From Serratia fonticola (lineage in GTDB: Bacteria; Pseudomonadota; Gammaproteobacteria; Enterobacterales; Enterobacteriaceae): a stretch of 64,000 nt of DNA. This document shows positions 39,346 through 49,670 of the stretch, piece after piece (the stretch's first letter is position 1; each line of letters starts with the position of its first letter). The stretch lies in NCBI RefSeq assembly GCF_001006005.1, contig NZ_CP011254.1, positions 4,526,001 through 4,590,000 on the forward strand, in the 5' to 3' direction. Position numbers and translations under genes: made by a program. The notes beneath the pieces are model-generated. The model ran no database searches. It was not told the origin of the DNA and saw nothing but the letters and a program-made list of their open reading frames with translations.

Positions 39346-41373
39346 TCAGCCTGGCGTGGGCGCTGTTACCGCTTCCGGTGGAATGATCGCCTGCTGCAAT
39401 TGTTGCAGTGAGCAGTACAGCCGCCAAATCAAACCCGCCAAATCACGTGCTGCCTGTTCTGGATGCTGGGCAAGCGCGTTACTCATACGCTGCAGCTCCT
39501 GCAAGGTGGCGTCCAACGACGCATGCTGCACCCCTTTCTCAGTCATGACTCCCTTCAAACAATGAATACAGACGTCGCGCACGGCGGCCAGCGGATCTGA
39601 ACGGGTTTGCCAATCACGCAGTTGCCAGACCACGTGGCTGCAGTTCAGCAGCACGACTCCCCAACGCAATAGCCAGGTGCGAGCCTCCTGATCCAGGCTT
39701 TGATTCAGTTGACTGATGCGGTGATAGATACGCGACTCAAACTGGCTTTCGCTTTGCTGCGGTTTCTTACTCAACTGATCGATAAAATCACGGCGTAACG
39801 CGCGGATAATCCGTCGGCTTTTGCGTTTGTCCGAACTGGGCCGCAGGATTTGGAACGCCAATCCGGCCAACAGCACGCCGGCAATCTTGGCGAGACTGTC
39901 ATTGATATAGCCCTGATAATCGTAGCTCGGCGGGTTGGTCACGGCGAGAAACGATCCCATAAACACGATCAACTGACCCCAGAGTGGGGCATAGGGGGGA
40001 TTTTGCAGTTTCATCATCTGCATCGTGACCAGGGTCGGGAACAGGAAGGCGCAGAACACCCAGAAGTCGTCGATCTGGATCATCAGGCCAAACTTCATCA
40101 CAAAGCAGAAGGCAAACAGCAGGGAAACGGCCTTCAGTAAGGTGGTGATGGATTTGATCGGCGAAGGGGTAGAGGAATAGAGCACGCAACTTATCGCGAT
40201 CAGCGTCAGCGCAGAGCTACCGGCGTCCCACTGGGTAGTGATCCAATAAGCGCAACCGATCAGGATGCACAAGAAGGTGCGAAGCCCGTTGTAGGCGGCC
40301 TCAACGCTGTCGGTATGGCGCGCGAGTGAGGTAACCCGCGGTGGTTCGATATCGCTGACCTGGGTAGCGCTTTCCAGCCGTTGTTGCCAACGGGTACAGC
40401 GCAGATAGAGCCAGCAGAAGTGGCGCAGGCGCAGGAAGAAGGCCCGATGGCGATAATCGGCTGGATCCTGGGGGGCGATGGCGACCAGAATATGAGCCAG
40501 CCGGTATTTATCTGTGGTGGGGTCGCGTAATTCATTCAACACCTGCTCCAACACCGCCGCCAGATTCTCCGGACGATCTGGCCAGTTTAACAACATGCGG
40601 CGCAGGCTGGAGATGACGCTGGTGATGCGCAATTGCTGGTGCAGCATGTAGTTGAGGATATTGTTTTGCCGACGCAGCCGGTAATGGCTCCAGAAGGCCT
40701 GAATTCGCAGCAGGTTCATGGTCAGGATCTGGCCGATAACGCCCTCGTGGGAGGTACGCATCCGCAGGCTGATTTCCGGTTGCCACAGCATGGCGGCGTG
40801 TTCCAGCAGGCGTAAGTGCATGCGGCGTAGCGATACCAGCAAAGTCTCACCATCCGACGTGCTTGGCAGGATCATCATCATCAGGCCGCCGCACAGGATA
40901 CCGGTGATCACCTCACAGACGCGTGCCTGGGTGATATCAAAAATTTGCTGGGTGTCGGTAATATTAACCGTGCCAAACACGATGATCGCGGCGGTATAGC
41001 CCGCCAGGGCAAAGGCGTAGGAGACATTGTTCTGGTAGTGGTTGGAAATGTAGGTGCACAGCCCCAACCAACTGGCAATCGACAGGGTGAACAACCAGGG
41101 ATCGTTCAGGCAACCGGCAATCAGCAGTGAAGCCATGGCACCGATCAGGCTGCCAAAAATGCGGCCAATGCTCTTGCTGATCACGCCGCCAACCGTCGGG
41201 AAGCTAACGACCGCGGCGGAAGTCAGTGCCCAATAGGGCTCATCCAGCTGTAGAACGAAGGCGACCCATAGCGCCAGGCACATTGCCAGGGTGTTGCGTA
41301 ATGCATAGCGCCACTGCCCTGCGGTGGCTTTACCCCAGGGCGAGCGCTTCCATTCAAGAAAGGGCAGGTTCAC
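39346..41373 (-). CDS. ydhK: FUSC-family efflux membrane protein YdhK
   Basis: 675 residues (E. coli 670). Two blocks of about five membrane segments (residues 25-170 and 360-500), each followed by a cytoplasmic helical domain: the aromatic acid exporter / FUSC architecture shared with AaeB. GTG start (41373), three bases after the ydhJ stop, so ydhI-ydhJ-ydhK form one operon. Acts with the HlyD-type YdhJ. Substrates unknown. Confidence 0.93.
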   Translation of the reverse strand: MNLPFLEWKRSPWGKATAGQWRYALRNTLAMCLALWVAFVLQLDEPYWALTSAAVVSFPTVGGVISKSIGRIFGSLIGAMASLLIAGCLNDPWLFTLSIASWLGLCTYISNHYQNNVSYAFALAGYTAAIIVFGTVNITDTQQIFDITQARVCEVITGILCGGLMMMILPSTSDGETLLVSLRRMHLRLLEHAAMLWQPEISLRMRTSHEGVIGQILTMNLLRIQAFWSHYRLRRQNNILNYMLHQQLRITSVISSLRRMLLNWPDRPENLAAVLEQVLNELRDPTTDKYRLAHILVAIAPQDPADYRHRAFFLRLRHFCWLYLRCTRWQQRLESATQVSDIEPPRVTSLARHTDSVEAAYNGLRTFLCILIGCAYWITTQWDAGSSALTLIAISCVLYSSTPSPIKSITTLLKAVSLLFAFCFVMKFGLMIQIDDFWVFCAFLFPTLVTMQMMKLQNPPYAPLWGQLIVFMGSFLAVTNPPSYDYQGYINDSLAKIAGVLLAGLAFQILRPSSDKRKSRRIIRALRRDFIDQLSKKPQQSESQFESRIYHRISQLNQSLDQEARTWLLRWGVVLLNCSHVVWQLRDWQTRSDPLAAVRDVCIHCLKGVMTEKGVQHASLDATLQELQRMSNALAQHPEQAARDLAGLIWRLYCSLQQLQQAIIPPEAVTAPTPG

Positions 41374-41376
41374 ACA

Positions 41377-42240
41377 TTAGTCCTGCTGATGAATTGAAAT
41401 GGTGCAGGTGGTACCGGCTACCAGAGTCAGGTCGGCCGGAATATCGAACAGCTTGATACGTACCGGCACCCGCTGTGCCAGGCGCACCCAAGGCACGTTG
41501 GGTTTCACATCCATCAGCAAGTCACTGCTGCTGTCGGCGCTTTGGTCGTAAATGGCCCGGCCAATGCTTTCAACTACCCCTTGCAGCCGAATATTGCCGT
41601 TATACAACACGATATCCGCCTTGCGACCCTCTCTGATATGCCTGAGCTTGGTCTCTTCGAAATAACCGAGCACATAGAACGAATGGATGTCTACCAGCGC
41701 CACCAACGGCGTTCCTGCGGTGGCGTAGTTGCCGACGCGGGCCTGTAAATTGGTGATGTAACCGTCGGTTGGGGCATAGATCCGCGTCTTGCTGAGGTTC
41801 CATTTGGCCTGTTCCAGATTGGCCTGAGCCGCCTTATACGAGGCTTTCATGGAGGCGGCGGCCAGGTTTGACTCATCCAGATCTTCAGAGGAGATGACGT
41901 TACGGGGCAGGCTGCGGCGGCGGGCCGCTTCATGGTCGGCCTTGGCCATATCGGCCTGCGCTTTGGCTAGTGCCGCCTCGGCATTGTCCAACGCAATTTG
42001 GTAAGGCACGGGATCAATGCTGAAAATCAAGCTGCCCGCAGAAACGAACTGGTTATCATGAACTAGTATCTTCTCTAATCTACCAGAGACTTCCGGAGTA
42101 ATATTGACCAGCTCAGCCCGCACCTTACCGTCGCGTGTCCAAGGGGATTGCATGTAGTAATTCCATAACCACCAGCCGGCACAAAGCGCGATGGCGCAAA
42201 CAATAACCGTCGAAAAATACTTTAATGTCTTATGCTTCAT
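41377..42240 (-). CDS. ydhJ: HlyD-family membrane fusion protein YdhJ
   Basis: 287 residues (E. coli 285). N-terminal membrane anchor (YFSTVIVCAIALCAGWWLWNYY), biotinyl-lipoyl halves (VSGRLEKILVHDNQFVSAGSLIFSIDP and IYAPTDGYITNLQARVGNYATAGTPLV) flanking a helical hairpin. Periplasmic adaptor of the YdhJK efflux pair. Three bases from the ydhI stop. Confidence 0.94.
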   Translation of the reverse strand: MKHKTLKYFSTVIVCAIALCAGWWLWNYYMQSPWTRDGKVRAELVNITPEVSGRLEKILVHDNQFVSAGSLIFSIDPVPYQIALDNAEAALAKAQADMAKADHEAARRRSLPRNVISSEDLDESNLAAASMKASYKAAQANLEQAKWNLSKTRIYAPTDGYITNLQARVGNYATAGTPLVALVDIHSFYVLGYFEETKLRHIREGRKADIVLYNGNIRLQGVVESIGRAIYDQSADSSSDLLMDVKPNVPWVRLAQRVPVRIKLFDIPADLTLVAGTTCTISIHQQD

Positions 42241-42243
42241 GAG

Positions 42244-42480
42244 CTACCAACTCGCTAGGAGCCACAGGGAACCGCTGACGGTAATGACGAAGATGGACAG
42301 ATCCATCAGCATAGGGTGCCAGATATCACCGGAGTACATCCAGTCGCGTAGCAAATGATGCACCAGCAGCCAGAAGACTAAACCGAGTAAGAAAGCTTTA
42401 AATAGAGGTGGGAAATAAAGCGATGCACCCAGCACCAGATCGGGCAGTGGTGACGCAGTATGGAGCCAAGTCGTATTCAC
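42244..42480 (-). CDS. ydhI: DUF1656 small membrane protein YdhI
   Basis: 78 residues, exactly the E. coli length, starting at GTG (42480). The frame stays open for 33 more codons upstream, but that part runs into the slyA promoter and has no homology. Two membrane helices; [20 protein letters not shown] and [18 protein letters not shown] are the DUF1656 signatures. First gene of the ydhIJK operon; family members accompany FUSC/HlyD pumps. Confidence 0.92.
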   Translation of the reverse strand: MNTTWLHTASPLPDLVLGASLYFPPLFKAFLLGLVFWLLVHHLLRDWMYSGDIWHPMLMDLSIFVITVSGSLWLLASW

Positions 42481-42631
42481 GTTAGCAATCCCGATGAGTG
42501 AATATGAAGGATGTTTGCATAGAGGATAACCAATTACCGATAAAAATGTGTCTATTTTTGCGATTTGGATTATATACATTTGTGTTTTTAATGTTAATTA
42601 ACCAAAATGGGCTACACTTTGGGGAGTAATG

Positions 42632-42643
42632 TTAGCATGCTAA
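42632..42643 (+). promoter_or_regulatory. SlyA-binding palindrome
   Basis: TTAGCATGCTAA, one base off the preferred SlyA site TTAGCAAGCTAA. It lies 17 bp before slyA and between the divergent ydhI and slyA starts, fitting autorepression and control of ydhIJK. Confidence 0.8.
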
Positions 42644-42659
42644 CTATAAGGAGGGGGAA

Positions 42660-43094
42660 GTGGAATCAACGTTAGGTTCAGATTTAGCACGATTAGTTCG
42701 TGTTTGGCGTGCGCTGATCGATCATCGGCTAAAGCCGTTGGAGCTTACACAAACGCATTGGGTGACATTGCACAATATCAATCGATTACCGCCAGAACAG
42801 TCGCAAATCCAATTGGCAAAAGCGATAGGTATTGAGCAGCCTTCATTGGTTCGTACTTTGGATCAACTGGAAGAAAAAGGGTTGATCACCCGACACACCT
42901 GCGCTAACGATCGCCGTGCCAAGCGCATCAAATTGACCGAGGCGGCAGAGCCGATTATTCGTGAAGTGGATAGTGTGATCACGTCGACCAGAGGCGAAAT
43001 TCTCAGCGGTATCTCGGCAGAAGAAGTAAGACTTTTAGTTGGTCTGATTAGCAAGCTGGAACAGAACATCATCGAACTGCAAGAAAAACAATAA
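42660..43094 (+). CDS. slyA: MarR-family transcriptional regulator SlyA
   Basis: 144 residues, as in E. coli/Salmonella. Winged helix [30 protein letters not shown] and the basic wing [14 protein letters not shown] are nearly invariant. Relieves H-NS silencing and responds to aromatic carboxylates. GTG start with a very strong AAGGAGGGGG ribosome site. The operator palindrome overlaps its leader. Confidence 0.97.
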   Translation: MESTLGSDLARLVRVWRALIDHRLKPLELTQTHWVTLHNINRLPPEQSQIQLAKAIGIEQPSLVRTLDQLEEKGLITRHTCANDRRAKRIKLTEAAEPIIREVDSVITSTRGEILSGISAEEVRLLVGLISKLEQNIIELQEKQ

Positions 43095-43137
43095 ATCCAG
43101 CGCCTTTATTATTATGCTTAGTCACAGCAACAAACAG

Positions 43138-43166
43138 AAACCGGAGGCCCAGGGGCCTCCGGTTTT
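43138..43166. terminator. Shared terminator between slyA and slyB
   Basis: AAACCGGAGGCCC/GGGGCCTCCGGTTTT stem with T on the right and AAACAGAAA on the left, between convergent genes. Confidence 0.9.
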
Positions 43167-43183
43167 GCATTCAGGCAAGGACG

Positions 43184-43648
43184 TTACAGTGGAGACACGG
43201 TAACGGTACTGCCATTTTGCGCCATACGAACGCGCTGGCCTGGGCTGAATTTAGTCGACCCGGCTTTCTGTACCACTACGATATTTTCTTTATTATCGGT
43301 TTTGATTTCCAGCTCCCAAGCGTTGCTACGGCTAGCTGCGCTACCGACGCTGTCGCCTACCACACCACCGGCTACGGCGCCCGCTGCAGTTGCCAGGCTA
43401 CGGCCTGTGCCGCCACCAATGGTATTCCCCAGGAATCCACCCAGGACTGCGCCGCCGATAGTGCCAAGCATGCTTGAGCCTTCACCGCCCTGAATTTGCA
43501 CCGGGCGTACGGACACCAAGGTCCCAAAGGTCACGGTTTGTACCTGTTTGGCCTGAGAGGCGGAATAGACATCACCGGACGCGGTTTGGTTTGCACAGCC
43601 CGCCAGTGTGACGGAGGCGAGAGCGACAACAAGAAGACGCTTGATCAT
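43184..43648 (-). CDS. slyB: Outer-membrane lipoprotein SlyB
   Basis: 154 residues (E. coli 155). Lipobox LAGC (residues 15-18) after MIKRLLVVALASVT, then a glycine-zipper 2TM domain (IGGAVLGGFLGNTIGGGTGRSLATAAGAVAGGVVGDS) and RFSPGQRV-type C-terminus. Start at 43648; an upstream in-frame ATG lacks a signal sequence. PhoPQ-induced in enterobacteria; protects outer-membrane integrity. I could not define a PhoP box with certainty. Confidence 0.96.
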   Translation of the reverse strand: MIKRLLVVALASVTLAGCANQTASGDVYSASQAKQVQTVTFGTLVSVRPVQIQGGEGSSMLGTIGGAVLGGFLGNTIGGGTGRSLATAAGAVAGGVVGDSVGSAASRSNAWELEIKTDNKENIVVVQKAGSTKFSPGQRVRMAQNGSTVTVSPL

Positions 43649-44016
43649 ATAAAGCTCCTGCAGTTGGTAATCCAGATCTGGGAGATAGGCCCAAACCAAG
43701 TTCTATAAATCTTACAGCAATTATGGTTGAATCGGTTTGATATCACCCATGTGTTGCCTTCTGTATACAGCTTAGCTTTTCTCTGTTCAACCAATAATAA
43801 ACGGTGGTTTAACTTTGTGACAGAACTGAAAACAAATAACCGGCGCTTTATCCTCCTCTGAATTGTTTATTATGTAACCAATACTCGACATAAAATAAAC
43901 AACTTCGCTCACAGGCTGTAAAAAAGACATCATAATTCATGGCGTTAATCGCACAATTCTGGTCTATTTAAAGGGTGAAAACGGTTGCAACCTGGAAAGG
44001 GTAAAGGATAGTGCTG
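43649..44016. other. Divergent intergenic region slyB/anmK
   Basis: 368 bp, AT-rich, holding the promoters of slyB and anmK. GTTTA-type words (TGGTTTAAC at about 43805, TTGTTTATT at about 43862) recall PhoP half-sites, but the spacing does not fit a full box. No gene or repeat seen. Confidence 0.4.
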
Positions 44017-45138
44017 ATGAAGTCAGGCCGCTATATTGGTGTTATGTCTGGCACCAGTCTGGATGGGATCGACGTGGTGCTTGCCGCGATCGATGAACGT
44101 ATGGTGGCGCAACAGGCAAGCTATAGCCACCCAATGCCGATCCAACTGAAAAAAGAGATTCTGGGGATGTGCCAAGGGCAGCAGACCACGCTTTCTGCCG
44201 TAGGACGGTTGGATGCCCAGTTGGGCACGCTGTTCGGTGAAGCGGTGCTGGGGCTGTTAAAGCAAACCGGTATTCCTGCCCATGAAATCACCGCCATTGG
44301 CTGTCATGGCCAAACGGTGTGGCATGAACCGGAGGGCGAGACGCGCTTTTCGATGCAGCTTGGGGACAATAACCGGGTGGCGGCATTGACCAATATCACT
44401 ACCGTGGGGGATTTTCGCCGCCGTGATATGGCCTATGGTGGCCAAGGCGCGCCCTTGGTTCCCGCGTTTCATCAGGCTTTGTTGGCTCACCCAACCGAGC
44501 GCCGTATGGTGCTGAATATTGGCGGCATCGCCAACCTGTCACTGCTACTGCCCGGCGCACCGGTGCGCGGTTTTGATACCGGGCCGGGGAATATGCTGCT
44601 GGATGCGTGGGTATGGCGCCACCGCTCAAAACCTTTTGATAAAGACGGCCTTTGGGCGATGGAAGGGCGCGTCTGCTTACCGCTATTGCAACAGATGTTG
44701 GCCGATCCTTATTTCGCCTTACCGGCACCGAAAAGTACCGGTCGGGAATATTTCAATATCAGTTGGCTGGAAAAACAGCTGGCGACGTTGCCAGGGTTAA
44801 CTCCGGTGGATGTGATGAGCACGCTGGTGGAGCTGACCGCCACCACCATCTGCGAGCAGGTGATGCTGGCTGGGGGCTGCGAGCGGCTGCTGGTCTGCGG
44901 TGGTGGTGCCCGTAATCCACTGCTGATGGCGCGAATGTCCGCTTTACTGCCGGGGACCGAGGTGGCTACCACCGATCACTTTGGAGTCAGTGGGGATGAC
45001 ATGGAGGCGTTAGCCTTCGCCTGGCTGGCATTCCGGACCATTTCCGGTCTGCCGGGAAATCTGCCCTCGGTTACCGGTGCCAGTTGTGAAACTCTGCTGG
45101 GTGGGATTTATCCGGTTTTGCCGTTGGGCTACCGCTAG
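44017..45138 (+). CDS. anmK: Anhydro-N-acetylmuramic acid kinase
   Basis: 373 residues (E. coli 369). ASKHA fold: [26 protein letters not shown], the catalytic [29 protein letters not shown] and [12 protein letters not shown]. Converts recycled anhMurNAc to MurNAc-6-phosphate. ATG at 44017 has AAAGGA eight bases upstream; the GTG at 44011 is too close to it. Confidence 0.97.
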   Translation: MKSGRYIGVMSGTSLDGIDVVLAAIDERMVAQQASYSHPMPIQLKKEILGMCQGQQTTLSAVGRLDAQLGTLFGEAVLGLLKQTGIPAHEITAIGCHGQTVWHEPEGETRFSMQLGDNNRVAALTNITTVGDFRRRDMAYGGQGAPLVPAFHQALLAHPTERRMVLNIGGIANLSLLLPGAPVRGFDTGPGNMLLDAWVWRHRSKPFDKDGLWAMEGRVCLPLLQQMLADPYFALPAPKSTGREYFNISWLEKQLATLPGLTPVDVMSTLVELTATTICEQVMLAGGCERLLVCGGGARNPLLMARMSALLPGTEVATTDHFGVSGDDMEALAFAWLAFRTISGLPGNLPSVTGASCETLLGGIYPVLPLGYR

Positions 45139-45182
45139 CTCTGTTAGGATAAAGAAAGGGTTAATATCTTAAGGAGCACCAG

Positions 45183-45500
45183 ATGAAAAAAATAGCGATG
45201 GTTGTCGGGGTTCTCGTGTTGGCGGGTTGCAGTTACGTAGTCCCGCAAAAAAGCGAAACGCTGCACTATCAATGCGGAACGACGCCGCTCACCGTAGAGC
45301 TCAATGGTGAAGAGAGCACGGTCAGCTTCCTGATGGACGGCGAACAGCTGAAGCTGAAACAGGTGCTGGCGGCGTCCGGTGCCAAATACAGCGACGGTAA
45401 ATATACCTTCTGGTCGAAAGGGCCAAATGCCTTTATCGAGCGCAATGATAAAGTGATCATGAGCGACTGCGTGCTGGCTCAAGACGCGAACCACGCTTAA
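45183..45500 (+). CDS. mliC: Membrane-bound lysozyme inhibitor of C-type lysozyme
   Basis: 105 residues (E. coli MliC/YdhA 109). Lipobox VLAGCS after MKKIAMVVGVL; mature domain with HYQCGTTPLTVEL, SGAKYSDGKYTFWSKG and the second Cys in SDCVLAQ. The SGA-x-Y-x-DG segment is the inhibitory loop of the family. Its stop lies at the outer edge of the second inverted-repeat element. Confidence 0.94.
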   Translation: MKKIAMVVGVLVLAGCSYVVPQKSETLHYQCGTTPLTVELNGEESTVSFLMDGEQLKLKQVLAASGAKYSDGKYTFWSKGPNAFIERNDKVIMSDCVLAQDANHA

Positions 45501-45528
45501 TACCGCGCCACTGAAGCCTGAGGCAGGT

Positions 45529-45625
45529 GGGAGTTGTGCAGGTTAGCCGACCGTTGAGCGCAAGGATGCGCGATATGAGCCTCCAAGGATGGATTTACGG
45601 CGTGTCGGCGTTCTGCATGACTCTC
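45529..45625 (+). repeat. 97-bp inverted-repeat element, copy 2 (mliC-pdxH gap)
   Basis: Same length as copy 1 (30363-30459) and opposite in orientation. Ends GGGAGTTGTGCAG / CTGCATGACTCTC. Against copy 1 the arms carry two compensatory pair changes (C-G to T-A, A-T to G-C) and three changes to G-T pairs, so pairing is kept throughout. Weak similarity extends to about 45497-45645. Confidence 0.8.
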
Positions 45626-45730
45626 ACCTGTTGCATTATCGGGGGAGCTATTTGCTAGCTGAATGATTGAGATCCTGCTGCTACAGGCGCAGAATATGAC
45701 AACGAATTTACCGCTTGGTTGCTAATCCAG

Positions 45731-46384
45731 ATGACTGATAATAATGAGTTTGATGTGGCGGATCTGCGCCGTGAATATACCCGTGGCGGTCTGCGCCGTA
45801 ACGATCTGACTGCCAACCCCCTGGATTTGTTCGAACGCTGGCTCAAACAGGCTTGTGAGGCGCGTCTGGCCGATCCTACCGCCATGTGCGTCGCTACCGT
45901 GGACGAGCAGGGGCAGCCTTTCCAACGCATCGTGTTGCTAAAGCACTTCGATGACCAGGGCCTGGTGTTTTATACCAACCTGGGCAGCCGCAAAGCGCAA
46001 CAACTGGCGCAAAACCCGCATATCAGCCTGCTGTTCCCGTGGCATATGCTGGATCGCCAGGTGATCTTCCTCGGCAAGGCCGAGCGGCTGTCAACGCTGG
46101 AAGTGATGAAGTATTTCAACAGTCGGCCCAAAGACAGCCAGATCGGCGCTTGGGTGTCGCAACAGTCAACACGCATTTCTGCCCGTGGCATCCTCGAAAG
46201 CAAGTTCCTCGAACTGAAGCAAAAGTTCCAGCAAGGGGAAGTGCCATTGCCCAGTTTCTGGGGCGGTTTCCGCGTCAGATTCGACTCCGTTGAGTTCTGG
46301 CAAGGGGGCGCGCACCGCTTGCATGACCGTTTCCTGTATCAACGCGAGGGAAATGACTGGAAAATTGACCGACTGGCACCCTGA
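45731..46384 (+). CDS. pdxH: Pyridoxine/pyridoxamine 5'-phosphate oxidase
   Basis: 217 residues (E. coli 218). FMN enzyme that makes pyridoxal 5'-phosphate. [27 protein letters not shown] and [11 protein letters not shown] for FMN, and the C-terminal signature [24 protein letters not shown] stretch and KIDRLAP end. ATG at 45731 is chosen by alignment with the family start; the ribosome site is weak. Confidence 0.97.
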   Translation: MTDNNEFDVADLRREYTRGGLRRNDLTANPLDLFERWLKQACEARLADPTAMCVATVDEQGQPFQRIVLLKHFDDQGLVFYTNLGSRKAQQLAQNPHISLLFPWHMLDRQVIFLGKAERLSTLEVMKYFNSRPKDSQIGAWVSQQSTRISARGILESKFLELKQKFQQGEVPLPSFWGGFRVRFDSVEFWQGGAHRLHDRFLYQREGNDWKIDRLAP

Positions 46385-46525
46385 TAGACGGAAAATCCCC
46401 CTTAAGCGCTGGCACTGATGCCGCTGGCGCTTTATTCTATGCGCTACCCCGAATTTTGTGATTTTCGCCAATGGGCGAAGGCCGTGTACCGGCAAAGGTG
46501 CATTCGTTTATACATGGAGAAATTG

Positions 46526-47800
46526 ATGGCTAGCATCAACCTGATTCAACAACTGCAAGAGCGGGGCCTGGTGGCTCAAGTGACGGACGAGGAAGCGTTA
46601 GCAGAGCGACTGGCGCAAGGGCCAATTGCACTGTATTGCGGCTTCGATCCGACCGCTGACAGCTTGCATTTGGGCCATCTGGTGCCTCTGCTGTGCCTGA
46701 AGCGTTTCCAACTGGCCGGCCATACGCCGGTAGCGTTGGTAGGTGGCGCGACCGGTATGATCGGCGACCCAAGCTTTAAAGCCGCCGAACGCAAACTCAA
46801 CACCACGGAAACGGTCAACGAATGGGTCGAGAAAATCCGCAAGCAGGTTTCTCCGTTCCTCGATTTCGACTGTGGCAGCAACAGCGCCATTGCGGCCAAC
46901 AACTACGATTGGTTTGGCGGCATGAACGTGCTGACCTTCCTGCGTGACATCGGTAAACACTTCTCGGTTAACCAGATGATCAACAAGGAAGCGGTCAAGC
47001 AGCGCCTGAACCGTGATGATTCCGGGATCTCCTTCACCGAGTTTTCCTACAACCTGCTGCAAGGGTTCGACTTCTCCGAGCTGTATAACCGCCATCAGGT
47101 GGAGCTGCAGATCGGGGGTTCAGACCAGTGGGGCAACATCACCTCGGGTATCGACCTGACTCGCCGCATGCACCAGAAACAGGTGTTTGGCCTGACGGTG
47201 CCGTTGATCACCAAGTCAGACGGTACCAAGTTTGGTAAAACCGAAGGCGGTGCGGTATGGCTGGCTCCGGAAAAAACCAGCCCGTACAAATTCTACCAGT
47301 TCTGGATCAACACCGCGGATGCGGACGTTTATCGCTTCCTGAAGTTCTTCACCTTCCTGAGCATTGAAGAGATTAATGCGCTGGAAGAAGAAGACAAGAA
47401 CAGCGGCAAAGCGCCGCGCGCCCAGTATGTGCTGGCAGAGGAAGTGACCGGTATGGTGCATGGCGCTGAGGGCTTGGCCGCGGCGAAACGTATCACCCAG
47501 AGCCTGTTCTCTGGCGCATTGCATGATATGACCGAGGAGGACTTTGCGCAGTTGGCTCAGGATGGCATGCCAACCATCAAGCTGGAGAACGATGCCGATC
47601 TGCAACAGGCATTGGTTAATGCGGAGCTGGTTCCTTCTCGTGGCCAGGCTCGCACCATGATCGGTTCCAACGCGGTGACCATCAACGGTGAGAAGCAATC
47701 CAACCCAGAATATCTGTTTACCGATAGCGATCGCTTGTTTGGCCGTTACACGCTGCTGCGTCGTGGCAAAAAGCATTACTGCCTGATTGACTGGAAATAA
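46526..47800 (+). CDS. tyrS: Tyrosyl-tRNA synthetase
   Basis: 424 residues, as in E. coli. Class I synthetase: HLGH (48-51) for [16 protein letters not shown] for tyrosine binding, KFGKT in place of KMSKS, and a C-terminal S4 RNA-binding domain ([20 protein letters not shown]). The frame extends upstream, but ATG at 46526 has GGAG before it and gives the conserved start. In E. coli pdxY lies between tyrS and gstA; it is absent here. Confidence 0.98.
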   Translation: MASINLIQQLQERGLVAQVTDEEALAERLAQGPIALYCGFDPTADSLHLGHLVPLLCLKRFQLAGHTPVALVGGATGMIGDPSFKAAERKLNTTETVNEWVEKIRKQVSPFLDFDCGSNSAIAANNYDWFGGMNVLTFLRDIGKHFSVNQMINKEAVKQRLNRDDSGISFTEFSYNLLQGFDFSELYNRHQVELQIGGSDQWGNITSGIDLTRRMHQKQVFGLTVPLITKSDGTKFGKTEGGAVWLAPEKTSPYKFYQFWINTADADVYRFLKFFTFLSIEEINALEEEDKNSGKAPRAQYVLAEEVTGMVHGAEGLAAAKRITQSLFSGALHDMTEEDFAQLAQDGMPTIKLENDADLQQALVNAELVPSRGQARTMIGSNAVTINGEKQSNPEYLFTDSDRLFGRYTLLRRGKKHYCLIDWK

Positions 47801-47817
47801 TCTGTTTTGATGCTGAC

Positions 47818-47846
47818 AAGGGGCCCAATGTGGCCCCTTTCTTTTA
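47818..47846. terminator. Shared terminator between tyrS and gstA
   Basis: AAGGGGCC/GGCCCCTT stem followed by TCTTTTATT on the plus strand, between convergent genes. Confidence 0.85.
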
Positions 47847-47854
47847 TTCTGGGT

Positions 47855-48457
47855 TTATAGCCCTTCGGCACTTAACGTCGCAGCCACCGCCGGGCGAGCC
47901 GCTACGCGATCGAAATAAGCCGTCAGGTGTGCATGCTTCGTGAGATCAAACTGTAACGCCTTCGCCCAACGCAACACGGTGAACAGATACGCGTCCGCCA
48001 CGCTGAAACGCTGGCCCAACAGGTAATGCTGCTTTTCCAGCACCGAGTCCAGATAGCTGAACTGGCTAGCCAGCTTATCGCGGGCAATCGCTTTATATTC
48101 GTCCGGCGTCTTCGGGTTAAACAGCGGGCTGAAGCCTTTATGCAACTCGGTGGCCACGTAGTTCAGCCATTCGATCGCATGATAGCGAGAAAGCGTGCCA
48201 GCGGCCGGGATCAGGTTACGATCCGGTACACGATCCGCCAGGTATTGCACAATCGCCACGCCTTCGGTCAGCAAGCTGCCATCGTCAAGTACCAACGCCG
48301 GGACTTGCCCCTTCGGGTTGATCGCCAGATAGTCGGCACCACTTTCGGTTTTCTTGTGAGCTAAATCGACTTTCTCTGCGGTGAAATCCAACCCGGCCTC
48401 ACGTAATACGATGTGAGGGGACAGGGAACAGGCGCCAGCTTTATAGAACAATTTCAT
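47855..48457 (-). CDS. gstA: Glutathione S-transferase (beta class)
   Basis: 200 residues (E. coli GstA 201). Thioredoxin-like N-domain with the beta-class Cys10 ([11 protein letters not shown]) and [23 protein letters not shown] for glutathione binding; helical C-domain with [18 protein letters not shown]. Cytoplasmic detoxification enzyme. Confidence 0.95.
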   Translation of the reverse strand: MKLFYKAGACSLSPHIVLREAGLDFTAEKVDLAHKKTESGADYLAINPKGQVPALVLDDGSLLTEGVAIVQYLADRVPDRNLIPAAGTLSRYHAIEWLNYVATELHKGFSPLFNPKTPDEYKAIARDKLASQFSYLDSVLEKQHYLLGQRFSVADAYLFTVLRWAKALQFDLTKHAHLTAYFDRVAARPAVAATLSAEGL

Positions 48458-48554
48458 CGAAAACTCCTTGATGGTGATGAAGGACAGGCAGGTTTAACCT
48501 CCCATCCTAGTCCTAGGCCAGAAAAATTACAGCGGTTTTGCCAACAATATTTTA

Positions 48555-49436
48555 TTACTTCATCAGAGTGAGCGCTGGCATCTGCGCCAGTAAATCGGCG
48601 ATTTGCTGCTGCAACGCCTGTGGTGCCGTTTGCATAGGAGAACGAAGCTCGTTTTTTATCAGCCCCTGCTGAGATAGCGCCGCTTTAACCGGGCCTGGGT
48701 TCGGATAGCTGAACATTTGCTGGATCATCGGCAGCAGGGTATAGAAATTGCTGCGTGCGGCGGCCAGATCGCCTTGCACGACTTGTTCAACCAGAGCAAC
48801 AAAGCGTTCCGGGTGCAGGTGTGCCGCAGCGGAAATCGCGCCAGTTCCTCCCAAACATAGCGTGGTCAGGATCAGATGGTCTTCGCCGGTCAGCACGTCG
48901 ATCTCGCCGTCCTGGATCAGCGCCATGGTGGCCTCGGGGCAGCCGCCACAATCTTTGATCGCCTTGATTTGCGGGTGGCGGGCGAGTTGTCGCAGCGTTG
49001 CCAGCTCAAAGGTTGCTCCTGTGCGATAAGGTACGTTATATAAAATCACCGGCACGCGAGAGGCATCGGCAAGGCGGGTAAAATACTCCACCAGGCCCGC
49101 CTGCGAAGGGCGAATATAGTATGGGGCGGGGATCAGCACACCGGCGATATCGCGCTGGTTGATGGCTTGCTGCATCTGCAAGGTGCTAGCCATGTTATTT
49201 CCGGAAAGGCCCATGACCACCTGGCAGGCTGGCACCACCTCGAGAACGGTATCCAGCACCGCCAACTGTTCTTCTTTGCTCAGGGCCGCGGCTTCGCCGG
49301 TTGAACCGCAGACCACCACGCCAGCGACGCCTTTGGCGATCAGATGCTGAGCCAGCCTTTTGACTGCCGGGAAATCTACGTCGTCATGATTGAATGGGGT
49401 AACCAGTGCTACCCAAATACCGGAAAATGAAGCCAT
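48555..49436 (-). CDS. DapA-family synthase/aldolase (DapA paralogue)
   Basis: 293 residues, class I aldolase TIM barrel. Schiff-base Lys K161 (IKAIKDCGG), Y133 and R138 (ILYNVPYRTG), and the GSTGEAAALS phosphate/carboxylate loop are at DapA positions, so 4-hydroxy-tetrahydrodipicolinate synthase activity is possible. The lysine feedback histidines of E. coli DapA (H53, H56) are not kept. A second DapA or an aldolase of another substrate are both possible. SD AGGAG at ideal spacing, but it can be hidden in a hairpin (see leader). Not at this place in E. coli. Confidence 0.85.
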   Translation of the reverse strand: MASFSGIWVALVTPFNHDDVDFPAVKRLAQHLIAKGVAGVVVCGSTGEAAALSKEEQLAVLDTVLEVVPACQVVMGLSGNNMASTLQMQQAINQRDIAGVLIPAPYYIRPSQAGLVEYFTRLADASRVPVILYNVPYRTGATFELATLRQLARHPQIKAIKDCGGCPEATMALIQDGEIDVLTGEDHLILTTLCLGGTGAISAAAHLHPERFVALVEQVVQGDLAAARSNFYTLLPMIQQMFSYPNPGPVKAALSQQGLIKNELRSPMQTAPQALQQQIADLLAQMPALTLMK

Positions 49437-49441
49437 GTAAA

Positions 49442-49527
49442 ACTCCTGCTGCGTGACCGACTAGGAGTCAGATGAGAAAACCAGAGAGGAGTATCGCGTT
49501 GCACACCATCCAGTCAGCTCATCTGAC
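49442..49527 (-). promoter_or_regulatory. Structured leader with SD-hiding hairpin upstream of the DapA-like gene
   Basis: Reading the mRNA: GTCAGATGAG (49527-49518), ACTCCT (49492-49487), CTCATCTGAC (49476-49467), ACTCCT (49468-49463), then the Shine-Dalgarno AGGAGT (49447-49442). The 10-bp arms pair perfectly with each other. Either ACTCCT can pair with the Shine-Dalgarno. The second pairing overlaps the 10-bp hairpin by two bases, so the structures compete. Confidence 0.6.
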
Positions 49528-49544
49528 GGGACAGCGCGCCCCGG

Positions 49545-49640
49545 TCAAATGAGCGGCTGTTTCTTCGAAGTAAGCGCCAAAGCTTCACCCACGGTCAACG
49601 CGGTTTGCTGCGGTGTGGCCTGTTGGATGAAAGGGGTCAT
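49545..49640 (-). CDS. Candidate leader peptide, 31 codons
   Basis: Small frame MTPFIQQATPQQTALT... ending KKQPLI, between the predicted promoter and the hairpins of the DapA-like gene. Weak ribosome site (GAGAT). No run of one amino acid is seen, so a classical amino-acid attenuator is not obvious. It could be a leader peptide, a small protein, or chance. No homologue recognised. Confidence 0.35.
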   Translation of the reverse strand: MTPFIQQATPQQTALTVGEALALTSKKQPLI

Positions 49641-49670
49641 GGCGATCTCGTAACCAGTGAATGTCACCCG

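Noticed and set aside
42481..42579. N-terminal extension of ydhI (33 extra codons)
   Set aside because: It overlaps the ydhI/slyA promoter region, and the GTG at 42480 gives exactly the E. coli length.
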